A DNA stretch of 64,000 nucleotides from Clostridiales bacterium (GTDB lineage Bacteria; Bacillota; Clostridia; Peptostreptococcales; Acidaminobacteraceae), in the NCBI GenBank assembly GCA_016342415.1, contig JAEIOD010000016.1, positions 1 through 64,000 of the forward strand, given 5' to 3'. Made by a program: the position numbers and the translations under genes. Each line of letters starts with the position of its first letter. The stretch's first letter is position 1. The notes beneath the pieces are model-generated. The model searched no databases. It saw nothing but the letters and a program-made list of their open reading frames with translations, and was not told the origin of the DNA. This document shows positions 38,065 through 46,214 of this stretch, piece by piece.

Positions 38065-38077
38065 AAAGGGTTATTAA

Positions 38078-39733
38078 ATGAAATTTTTGAGAAAACTTTA
38101 TGAACAAGTATTTTACTCTGAATATGGAGAGTTGGCAACGACATCAATTTTGGTAACAAGTTTGTTTATTTTTATTTACTTATTTGAAATTCCAGTCATG
38201 TCAATGTTGAATAATATGGGGCTATTAAATCTGCCCTATGTTTTCGAGTTTGCATCAATTGTTACGATAATTCTTATCGTTAGTATTTGTAGTCGTGCTA
38301 TTAGGACTTCTAATGCGTTAAGGATGCTTATTTACACAATTTTTTTTGCTGTATCTGTAGGCGTTTCTTTTATAGCATTTTCAAATGTCTATTGGTTTGC
38401 TGATACAATCAGTTATGAAACCTTAACAGTCTTCTCTTCTTTGAGTAAATTTATATTTTCACTTGGTTTACTAGGAGGTGCTGCAGTACCGCTGACTATT
38501 AAAATGAAACAAAAAAAACAAGGTATTGTTCGTTTGATTATCTTAATCATATGGAGTTTTGCAGCTTTTATAATGTTAAAAATCACCAATAACAGAATGT
38601 TGTTGGATATATCTCATATCAGTATTAGATGGTATACCTTATTAGAGTACTTAACGGCGGTTATTTTAATAATAGCTTTTGCAATACATTTCAGATCTTA
38701 TACCATTGAAAAGAAAAAGTTTGTATTAAAGTTTATGAATGGTATTGCTATTTTAATCATTGCCCAAGTGGTACGATTAACTTTTATGAGATATACATTT
38801 GTATATCATTTAATCTATAGCTTGTATATGTTTATTGGCTATTACTATCTATATCATTCTCTATTTGAATATAATATTGTTACACCGGTTAATGAGTTGA
38901 TTAATGAGGAAAAGCAAATCAAACTATACGCTGAAAACTTAGAAGTCATTGTTGATAGGCGTACAACGGAAATGAGCAGCAATAACATGCGATTGATTCA
39001 AGAAATTGAATATGCAAAAAGTATTCAGCAGTCATTGCTACCTGCTAGAAAAGTAAATTTTAACAAAGTCATTTTTACATCGGAATATTTTCCTTGTGAA
39101 AGGCTAAGTGGTGATTTCTTCGATATTTATAGGTTAGATGATGATAATATTGGGATGTATGTATTAGATGTGTCGGGACATGGCGTTTCTGCGGCATTGA
39201 TGACGATGTTTTGCAACAACTATATCAAATCATCAGAGAAACTTATAATGAAATACAGAGGTTTAAAACCACATAGGAACCTAAAACACTTCTATGAAGA
39301 ATTTAATAAAATGAATTTTCCTGATGAAATGTACATGGTAATGTTCTTTGCATCTTATAATATTGAAAGTGGTATCTTAACTTATGCATCTGGTGGTATC
39401 AATTGTTACCCTTTATTAATGAGAAAAGATGGTACAAAAGAGTATTTGGATAAGAGCCAAGGTTTTCCTATTTGCAAGATGAGTGATTTCTTTACACCAA
39501 CTTATACCAGTGAAACCATTCAATTAACAAAGGGTGATCGAATTATTTTTTACACGGATGGATTGGTTGACAATGTTAAGAATGATACTATATCAGAAGA
39601 GTTGTTAGAAGAGGTCATGTATAATTACAGAGATTTGAGTTTGAAAAGCCTTAACAATAAAATAAAATCTTATATTCACACAGAGGATGGCTCAAATGAA
39701 GATGATATAACATATTTCATAATGGAAATATAG
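38078..39733 (+). CDS. Membrane PP2C (SpoIIE/RsbU-type) serine phosphatase
   Basis: A 551-residue protein with seven or eight membrane helices in residues 15-275, a short coiled coil (about 280-320, ending IEYAKSIQQSLLP) and a PP2C phosphatase (about 330-551). The metal-binding marks are RLSGDFFDIY, VLDVSGHGVSA and FYTDGLVD, as in RsbU and SpoIIE. Such enzymes dephosphorylate anti-anti-sigma factors; no STAS or anti-sigma gene is next to it, so the target must be elsewhere. No strong RBS is seen (AAAGGGTT), and it lies 14 bases after the kinase gene. A terminator follows at 39844. Confidence 0.88.
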   Translation: MKFLRKLYEQVFYSEYGELATTSILVTSLFIFIYLFEIPVMSMLNNMGLLNLPYVFEFASIVTIILIVSICSRAIRTSNALRMLIYTIFFAVSVGVSFIAFSNVYWFADTISYETLTVFSSLSKFIFSLGLLGGAAVPLTIKMKQKKQGIVRLIILIIWSFAAFIMLKITNNRMLLDISHISIRWYTLLEYLTAVILIIAFAIHFRSYTIEKKKFVLKFMNGIAILIIAQVVRLTFMRYTFVYHLIYSLYMFIGYYYLYHSLFEYNIVTPVNELINEEKQIKLYAENLEVIVDRRTTEMSSNNMRLIQEIEYAKSIQQSLLPARKVNFNKVIFTSEYFPCERLSGDFFDIYRLDDDNIGMYVLDVSGHGVSAALMTMFCNNYIKSSEKLIMKYRGLKPHRNLKHFYEEFNKMNFPDEMYMVMFFASYNIESGILTYASGGINCYPLLMRKDGTKEYLDKSQGFPICKMSDFFTPTYTSETIQLTKGDRIIFYTDGLVDNVKNDTISEELLEEVMYNYRDLSLKSLNNKIKSYIHTEDGSNEDDITYFIMEI

Positions 39734-39843
39734 TTTTTGAAATGTGAATGAGTTGTAACAAATACGTATTTTTTTGTCATAAGCTTATTACATAATAAAC
39801 ACAGACGAAAAGTATCTTTTAAGAATTTTATATATGATATTGC

Positions 39844-39892
39844 GAAAAGACCTGGATTGGCTATATAGCTAGTTTTCAAGGGTCTTTTTTAT
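39844..39892 (+). terminator. Intrinsic terminator after the PP2C gene
   Basis: GAAAAGACC pairs with GGTCTTTT across a loop holding a further TATATAG hairpin, followed by T residues. Confidence 0.7.
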
Positions 39893-39934
39893 AATATTCT
39901 GACAGTTGATGTGATGAATATATCCTACTATAAT
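39893..39934 (+). promoter_or_regulatory. Sigma-A promoter of oppA1 with CodY-like box
   Basis: TTGATG (39906) and TATAAT (39929) are 17 bases apart. AATATTCTGACAGTT at 39893-39907 matches 12 of 15 positions of the known CodY motif AATTTTCWGAAAATT and overlaps the -35, which would suit repression. Confidence 0.7.
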
Positions 39935-39987
39935 TGCAGGTGACAATAAGAGCCTTAACAGGCAAACTAATCTAAAGGGGGATTACA

Positions 39988-41760
39988 ATGTTTAAAAAAT
40001 CATTGATTTTACTTCTTACTGTAATTTTAGCATTATCAGCTGTTTTAGTTGGTTGTGGTGGAAACAACAATGAGAATGTAAATGATACAACAAATGAAAC
40101 AACAAACGCTACTGACAATGCAACAGAGAATACAAACAATTCTACAAATGATGCTACAGTAGAAGACAATACAGCGGAATTAGAAGCTGCTGCTGAAACT
40201 AATCCAGCAATCAACAGAGGTAACGTACTTACAGTTGCTGAAACTGGATTTGATGGTATTTTCAATCCAATCTTATACTCAAACAAAACAGATGCTAATA
40301 TTACTGATTTAGTATTCAACGGTTTGATCAAAGTTAACAAGAATGGTGAGTATGTACCTGATGTTGCTACTTGGGAAGTATCTGAAGATAAGTTAACTTA
40401 TACTTTCAGCATTACTCCAGGAATCAAATTCCACAATGGTGAAGAGTTAACTTCTGACGACGTTGCTTTTACATTCTATTCAATTGCTGATCCTGATTAT
40501 GTAGGTGCAAGAGGACCTGCTGTATCTGATATCGTAGGTGTTGAATCATATAGAAGTGGTGAAGCTGAAGCAATCGAAGGTATCAACGTAATTGATGATT
40601 ACACAATTGCTTTCACAATTGAAGAGCCAAATGTAAAGAAAATTACGGACTTCGGTTATGGAATCTTAAATAGAGACTACTATGGATTTGAATCAATGGA
40701 GGAATTAGAAGCATTAAATGCGACTCCAATGGGTACTGGTCCAATGATGTTCAAAGTTTATGAAGTAGGTCAATATGTAGAATTAACTACAAATGATGAT
40801 TACTTCGAAGGTAGAGCATACGTTGATGGTGTTATCTACAAAGTTGTTCCTGCTGCTACTGCAGCTGCTGCTGTAAACGCTGGTGACGTTGACGTTGCTC
40901 AAGTTTCTGCAAGTTTAGAAAACTATGATACAATGACTGAAGCTGGAATTGCTGAAGTACAAGAATTCTTAGGAAACTCTTACAGATATATCGGAATCAA
41001 CTTAAGATTAGAAAAATTCTCTGATAAGAGAGTTAGACAAGCATTATGGTATGGTCTTAACTTAAAAGACTTTATAGACGCTCAATGGGAAGGTTTTGCT
41101 GCACCATGTTTAGCACCAATTTCTCCAGTATCTTGGGCTTATCCTGACACTTCAGAGTTGAACAGTTATGACTTCAACCCAGAAAAAGCATCTGCATTAT
41201 TAGCTGAAGCTGGATGGGTTGATACTGATGGTGATGGAATCTTAGATAAAGATGGCGAAAAGTTATCAATCGTATGGACTTCATACAATGATGTTGACTG
41301 GCCTTTAAACCTAATCGCAGTTGCTAAAGAGAACTGGGGAGCATTAGGTATTGAATTAGAAGGATTATTAATGGAGTTTACAGCTGTTTCTGATTTAGTA
41401 TACGAAAAGCAAGACTTCGAGTTATACAACATGGGTTGGAGCTTAGCTATTGATCCAGATCCAACTGCAATCTTCGGTGAAGACGCTGATGTTCTTGGTG
41501 GATTTAACGCTATTGGTTTCCACCACGAAAGAGCTAACGAGATCTTCAGATTAGGTAGATCTGAATATGATCAAGCTAAGAGAGCTGAGTTATATGCTGA
41601 GTGGGCAAAAATTGCTAACGAAGAAGTTCCTTACATCTTCGTATCAATTGGAACTACAATTAACGGTGTTAACAACAGAGTTCACAATTTAGAGTTAGAC
41701 ACTTACGATGGTGTTGCTGCTCAAATTTTAGATATTGAGTTAGATCACTTAAATAAATAA
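39988..41760 (+). CDS. Oligopeptide ABC transporter substrate-binding lipoprotein, copy 1
   Basis: Extracellular family-5 solute-binding protein of 590 residues, the peptide receptor of the opp system. A lipoprotein signal ends at VGCGG (Cys23), followed by an asparagine/threonine-rich linker (about 24-60) and the binding domain beginning RGNVLTVAETGFDGIFNPI. AAAGGGGGA precedes the ATG. It shares almost all of residues 300-590 with the copies at 42266 and 46215. A strong terminator follows, so it is transcribed alone from the promoter at 39906. Highly biased codon use suggests abundant protein. Confidence 0.92.
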   Translation: MFKKSLILLLTVILALSAVLVGCGGNNNENVNDTTNETTNATDNATENTNNSTNDATVEDNTAELEAAAETNPAINRGNVLTVAETGFDGIFNPILYSNKTDANITDLVFNGLIKVNKNGEYVPDVATWEVSEDKLTYTFSITPGIKFHNGEELTSDDVAFTFYSIADPDYVGARGPAVSDIVGVESYRSGEAEAIEGINVIDDYTIAFTIEEPNVKKITDFGYGILNRDYYGFESMEELEALNATPMGTGPMMFKVYEVGQYVELTTNDDYFEGRAYVDGVIYKVVPAATAAAAVNAGDVDVAQVSASLENYDTMTEAGIAEVQEFLGNSYRYIGINLRLEKFSDKRVRQALWYGLNLKDFIDAQWEGFAAPCLAPISPVSWAYPDTSELNSYDFNPEKASALLAEAGWVDTDGDGILDKDGEKLSIVWTSYNDVDWPLNLIAVAKENWGALGIELEGLLMEFTAVSDLVYEKQDFELYNMGWSLAIDPDPTAIFGEDADVLGGFNAIGFHHERANEIFRLGRSEYDQAKRAELYAEWAKIANEEVPYIFVSIGTTINGVNNRVHNLELDTYDGVAAQILDIELDHLNK

Positions 41761-41765
41761 GTCTT

Positions 41766-41796
41766 AAAGCCCAGCTGATGCTGGGCTTTTTTTTTC
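41766..41796 (+). terminator. Intrinsic terminator after oppA1
   Basis: AAAGCCCAGC-TGAT-GCTGGGCTTT stem with more than eight T residues. Confidence 0.9.
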
Positions 41797-42265
41797 TATG
41801 AAAGTCAAAATACGCTTTCTGTAACAATTAAATAATTCAGTTATTTCAAAGTTTACTTAACCTAAAAATTATTTTTTATGTGTTAAGAACAGAGTGGAAA
41901 ATTAACCTTAACAAATTATGATAATCTAAATAAATGAATTTAATTTATAGAACTTGAACAGAAATAAAGCAGTCAAAAAAAAAAAGGAAGGTCATTTTAT
42001 TTCGGTTTTGTAACGAAATCGATGTAATTGTTAATAAAAAGACGTTTCTTAGATACATAGAAGACACATCTTTTTTAACAATTGTTAAATTATTTATGCG
42101 GATTAGTAACAATATTCTGACAATTCAGTCGTTTCAATGATTACGTGTTAAATATGTGTTTTTTCAACGGTTTGACCTTGTCGCCATTACCTTCTAAACT
42201 GTAAGTGTACATGTACGAGTATACAAACAAACGCATAGGATATTAATCGAAAAGGAGATGGTAGT
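41797..42265. other. Gene-free regulatory region before oppA2
   Basis: 470 bases without an open frame. It holds an A-rich tract near 41975, a perfect 14-base palindrome TTAACAATTGTTAA at 42075-42088, a CodY-like box at 42111 and the oppA2 promoter at 42172. Other stretches (41797-42070) are AT-rich with short direct repeats and no element I can name. Confidence 0.5.
42111..42200 (+). promoter_or_regulatory. oppA2 promoter and upstream CodY-like box
   Basis: AATATTCTGACAATT at 42111-42125 matches 13 of 15 positions of the CodY motif. TTGACC (42172) and TAAACT (42195) have a 17-base spacer. The box lies 46 bases ahead of the -35, so it could act differently from the sites at oppA1 and oppA4. 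Confidence 0.6.
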
Positions 42266-44032
42266 TTGAAAAAATCATTAATTATGTTATTAGTTATGGG
42301 ATTGATTGTGATGACTGTATTAGTAGGCTGTGGGGATACGTCTAATAATACTAACAATGTTGTTGCAAATAACCAAGTGGCTGAAGAAAACGAGCCCGCT
42401 AATACAAACAATCAAGAAACAGAAGTAAATGAAGAGAACGATGTTCAAGCTGAACTTGAAACATTGGCTGAGACAAACCCAGCTATAAGAAGAGGTAATG
42501 TATTAACTTATGGTGTTACTGGTTTAGACGGTAAGTTTAATCCTATCTTTTCAGATTCAAAAGATGATAGTGATGTTTGCGATCTTATCTTCAACGGTTT
42601 AGTAAAAGTTAATAAGAATGGTGAATTTGTACCAGACTTAGCAACGTGGACAGTATCAGAAGATAAGTTAACTTATACATTTTCAATCACTGAAGGTGTA
42701 AAATATCATAATGGTGATGAACTTAAAGCAGAAGATGTAAGATTCACATATTACACGATTGCCGATCCGGAATATGCAGGTGCAAGAGGTCCTGCAGTTG
42801 CTGATATCGTTGGTGTGAAGTCATATCAAGCTGGTGAGACAGATACAATCGAAGGTATTACAGTGATTGATGATTATACAATTTCTTTTACTATAGAAAC
42901 TAAAAATGTAAAGAAAATCGCTGATTTTGGTTATGGTATTTTGAACCCGAATTACTATGCTTTCGAAACAATGGAAGAATTACAACTTCTAAACAGTACG
43001 CCAATGGGTACTGGTCCAATGCAATTCAAGTCTTATGAAGTAGGACAATATGCAGAGTTAACTTCATTTGATGATTACTTCTTTGGAAGAGCATATATTG
43101 ATGGTGTTATTGTTAAAATTGTACCTAATGCTACTGCAGCAGCAGCGATCAACTCAGGTGATATCGATGTTATGGAAGTAACAGCAAGCTTAGAAAATTA
43201 TGACACAATGACAGAAGCTGGTGTAGCTGAGGTTCAAGAATATTTAGGAAACTCTTATAGATACATTGGATTTAACTTAAGACTTGATAAATTCTCTGAT
43301 AAGAGAGTAAGACAAGCATTATGGTATGGTCTTAACTTAAAAGACTTTATTGATGCTCAATGGGAAGGTTTTGCTGCACCATGTCTAGGACCGATTTCAC
43401 CAGTATCATGGGCATACCCGGATACAACGGAATTAACTAGTTATGATTTTGATCCTGCTAAAGCTGCTGCACTTTTAGAAGAAGCTGGCTGGGCAGATAC
43501 TGATGGTGATGGCGTATTAGATAAAGATGGCGAGAAATTTACAATTGTATGGACATCGTATAACGATGTTGATTGGCCTTTAAACTTAATCGCAGTTGCA
43601 AAAGAAAACTGGGGCGCATTAGGTATTGAACTTGAAGGTTTGTTAATGGAATTTGCTGCTGTTTCTGATTTAGTTTATGAGAAACAAGATTTTGAATTAT
43701 ACAACATGGGTTGGTCTTTAGCAATCGATCCAGATCCAACAGCAATCTTCGGAGAAGATGCAGATGCACTTGGTGGATTTAATGCAATTGGTTTCCATCA
43801 TGAAAGAGCAAATGAAATCTTTAGATTGGGTAAACAAGAGTATGATCAAGGAAAAAGAGCTGAGTTATATCACGAGTGGGCTCAAATTGCCAATGAAGAA
43901 GTACCTTACTTATTCGTATCAATAGGTACAGTAATCAATGGTGTGAACAACAGAGTTCATAATCTGGAAATGGATACTTATGATGGTATTGCAAGTCAAA
44001 TTTTAGACATTGAATTAGACTACTTAGATTAA
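42266..44032 (+). CDS. Oligopeptide-binding lipoprotein, copy 2
   Basis: Family-5 binding protein of 588 residues, paralogue of the ones at 39988 and 46215. The lipobox is LVGCG (Cys20 or so), then an asparagine/glutamate-rich linker, then RGNVLTYGVTGLDGKFNPIF. From LGNSYRYIGFNLRLDKFSDKR onward it is nearly the same protein as copies 1 and 4. The start is a TTG at 42266 about nine bases after AAAGGAGA; no upstream ATG fits. A hairpin separates it from the third binding protein 66 bases on, probably on the same transcript. Confidence 0.9.
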   Translation: MKKSLIMLLVMGLIVMTVLVGCGDTSNNTNNVVANNQVAEENEPANTNNQETEVNEENDVQAELETLAETNPAIRRGNVLTYGVTGLDGKFNPIFSDSKDDSDVCDLIFNGLVKVNKNGEFVPDLATWTVSEDKLTYTFSITEGVKYHNGDELKAEDVRFTYYTIADPEYAGARGPAVADIVGVKSYQAGETDTIEGITVIDDYTISFTIETKNVKKIADFGYGILNPNYYAFETMEELQLLNSTPMGTGPMQFKSYEVGQYAELTSFDDYFFGRAYIDGVIVKIVPNATAAAAINSGDIDVMEVTASLENYDTMTEAGVAEVQEYLGNSYRYIGFNLRLDKFSDKRVRQALWYGLNLKDFIDAQWEGFAAPCLGPISPVSWAYPDTTELTSYDFDPAKAAALLEEAGWADTDGDGVLDKDGEKFTIVWTSYNDVDWPLNLIAVAKENWGALGIELEGLLMEFAAVSDLVYEKQDFELYNMGWSLAIDPDPTAIFGEDADALGGFNAIGFHHERANEIFRLGKQEYDQGKRAELYHEWAQIANEEVPYLFVSIGTVINGVNNRVHNLEMDTYDGIASQILDIELDYLD

Positions 44033-44036
44033 TTTC

Positions 44037-44060
44037 AAAGAGTCTAGAAATAGACTCTTT
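44037..44060 (+). other. Hairpin between oppA2 and oppA3
   Basis: AAAGAGTCTA-GAAA-TAGACTCTTT stem with no T run after it. It may protect mRNA or attenuate weakly rather than terminate fully, since no promoter for oppA3 is evident. Confidence 0.55.
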
Positions 44061-44097
44061 ATAAACTTTTAAGCACAACAATAGGGAGGGTAATAAA

Positions 44098-45777
44098 ATG
44101 TTAAAAAAAATGTTTACATTGATGTTGGTATTTGCATTAGTCTTCTCATTATTTGTAGGTTGTGGAGAAAATAATACTGCTAATAATTCTAATAATGATG
44201 CTGTAAATAATACAGACTCAAATAACACTACAACTGATAACACAACAACAGATGATGATTCAACTGATGTAACTGAACCGACAGAGGAAATGGTTTTCAA
44301 CTGGAACCTTGGTGCGACAATTGAAACTTTAGATCCTGGTTTGAGTGCAGCTGTGAACTCAGGACATATTATCAACAACACATTTGAAGGTTTGATGAGA
44401 GAGGTCGATGGTAAGCCGGTATATGCTATGGCTGATAGTCATGAAGTATCTGAAGATGGTCTGGTTTATACATTCCACATCAGAGATGGTATGAAATGGT
44501 CAGATGGCAAAGCTGTAACAGCTTTCGATTTTGAATATGCTTGGAACAGAAACACTGATCCTGCTACAGCTTCAGATTATGCTTGGATTTTTGGTGAGTT
44601 TAATTATGACTCATGTAAGGCTATCGATGAGTCTACTTTCGAAGTTGTTTTATCAGCTCCTGCTGATTACTTTGTGGGACTAACTGGCTTCTCTACCTTA
44701 TTACCATTAAGACAAGATGCAGTTGAAGCAAAAGCCGATGGTGCTTGGGCGGCAGACCCAACTACAGTTATCTGTAATGGACCTTATATTTTAACTGAAT
44801 ATGTTCCTGGAGATAGAATTGTTCTAGAAAAGAACCCTATGTATTGGAAAACTGAAGAAGTTAAGATTGATAAAATCGTCGCTAAAATGATTAATGAAGG
44901 TACTGCAGCTTTAGCTGAGTATGAATCAGGCGGATTTGATTTTAATACAACAATTCCACCTGCGGAAGTACCAAGATTGTTAGTAGAAGATCCTACTTTC
45001 AGAATCGAAGCTAGACCGGGTACTTACTACATTAATTTAAATGCAAACCAAGTACCAGAACTACAAGACATTAGAGTTAGACAGGCTATGTCACTTGTTA
45101 TAGATAGAATAGCAATTACTGATATGCTCAATTCAGGAAACATTCCAGCAATCAACTTTATTCCTCCGGGAATCAAAGATGCAAATGGTGAGGATTTTTC
45201 TGATAAAGCATTGGCATATGGTGTTGATATCTATGATATGGACGGCAATATTGCTAAAGCTAAACAACTGATGACCGATGCTGGTTTTCCTAATGGCGAA
45301 GGATTCCCAACGCTTGAGTATGTAACAAACTCAACTGAAGGTCATTTACTGGTAGCGCAACAAATGCAAGATGCATTCCAAACTCAACTAGGGATTAACA
45401 TGGAAGTATCTTCAATGGAATTTGGTGTATTCCAAGAATTAAGAAAAACACATGAGTTCCAATTGGCTAGAGGTGGATGGATTGGTGACTACGTTGACCC
45501 ATTAACATTTATAGGTCTTTATATTACTGGATCACCACTTAACTCTCCAGAATGGTCAAATTTAGACTTTGATGCTTTGATAAAAGGTTCTGCTTCAGCT
45601 ATGGGACAAGAAAGATATGAAATGCTTGCAGAAGCTGAAAAGATTTTAGTTGAAGATGCATGGTTTATTCCAATTTACAACTACGTTGATCAAATTCACC
45701 AACAAGATTACTTGAAAGGTGTTGAAAGGACAGTTCTTGGTAAATTCTATTTTGGTAGAGCTTATTTAGATAAATAA
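44098..45777 (+). CDS. Peptide-binding lipoprotein of OppA/DppE type, copy 3 (divergent)
   Basis: Family-5 solute-binding lipoprotein of 559 residues, clearly different from the other three copies. Lipobox FVGCG near Cys18, an asparagine- and threonine-rich linker to residue 62, then FNWNLGATIETLDPGLSAAV and EYAWNR, the features of classic OppA/DppE peptide binders. GGGAGGG stands ahead of the ATG. It has no permease of its own and probably feeds OppBCDF downstream. A strong terminator follows. Confidence 0.9.
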   Translation: MLKKMFTLMLVFALVFSLFVGCGENNTANNSNNDAVNNTDSNNTTTDNTTTDDDSTDVTEPTEEMVFNWNLGATIETLDPGLSAAVNSGHIINNTFEGLMREVDGKPVYAMADSHEVSEDGLVYTFHIRDGMKWSDGKAVTAFDFEYAWNRNTDPATASDYAWIFGEFNYDSCKAIDESTFEVVLSAPADYFVGLTGFSTLLPLRQDAVEAKADGAWAADPTTVICNGPYILTEYVPGDRIVLEKNPMYWKTEEVKIDKIVAKMINEGTAALAEYESGGFDFNTTIPPAEVPRLLVEDPTFRIEARPGTYYINLNANQVPELQDIRVRQAMSLVIDRIAITDMLNSGNIPAINFIPPGIKDANGEDFSDKALAYGVDIYDMDGNIAKAKQLMTDAGFPNGEGFPTLEYVTNSTEGHLLVAQQMQDAFQTQLGINMEVSSMEFGVFQELRKTHEFQLARGGWIGDYVDPLTFIGLYITGSPLNSPEWSNLDFDALIKGSASAMGQERYEMLAEAEKILVEDAWFIPIYNYVDQIHQQDYLKGVERTVLGKFYFGRAYLDK

Positions 45778-45815
45778 TAATGTGTTTCCTAAAATAACAC
45801 TTATGATGAACTAGA

Positions 45816-45849
45816 ACCCCGTTATCTTAAATGATGACGGGTTTTTTTT
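45816..45849 (+). terminator. Intrinsic terminator after the third binding protein
   Basis: CCCGTTATC / GATGACGGG stem (9 pairs) followed by eight T residues. Confidence 0.85.
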
Positions 45850-46214
45850 GTGGACTTCATAATTGAAAACCTGACTCATTAGCGGGATATAATTAAAGTT
45901 GAAAATGAGCAAATATTAAGTTAGGTAATGTCTTGTTCAACGAGAAAATAATTTGTTTCATAGAAAACGTATTCATATCATTTTATTGTTTGACAGTAAA
46001 TAAAAAATGTTACAAAATCGAAATAATTTAGACTGATTGTTAAGAAAAGCATGCAATACGAGAGTGTTGAGCCTACAATTTGTTACATTTCTGAAATTTG
46101 ACGAAATAGTATAAAAATTATATAATACTTCATGTAAGTTGTTTCGAACATGAAACAATTAAACATTGCAAACTACGTAGGGTGGTTTGAAAACTAATCT
46201 AAGGGGGATTAAGA
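45850..46214. other. Gene-free regulatory region before oppA4
   Basis: 365 bases with no open frame. It holds the promoter and CodY-like box at 46085-46126, an inverted repeat at 46139-46158 and a leader ending ACTAATCTAAGGGGGATTA that also stands before oppA1. Positions 45850-46080 are AT-rich with nothing I can support. Confidence 0.5.
46085..46158 (+). promoter_or_regulatory. oppA4 promoter, CodY-like box and operator-like dyad
   Basis: TTGACG (46098) and TATAAT (46121) have a 17-base spacer. ACATTTCTGAAATTT at 46085-46099 matches 12 of 15 positions of the CodY motif and overlaps the -35. TTGTTTC-GAACAT-GAAACAA at 46139-46158 is a perfect 7-base inverted repeat just past the expected start of transcription. 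Confidence 0.7.
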
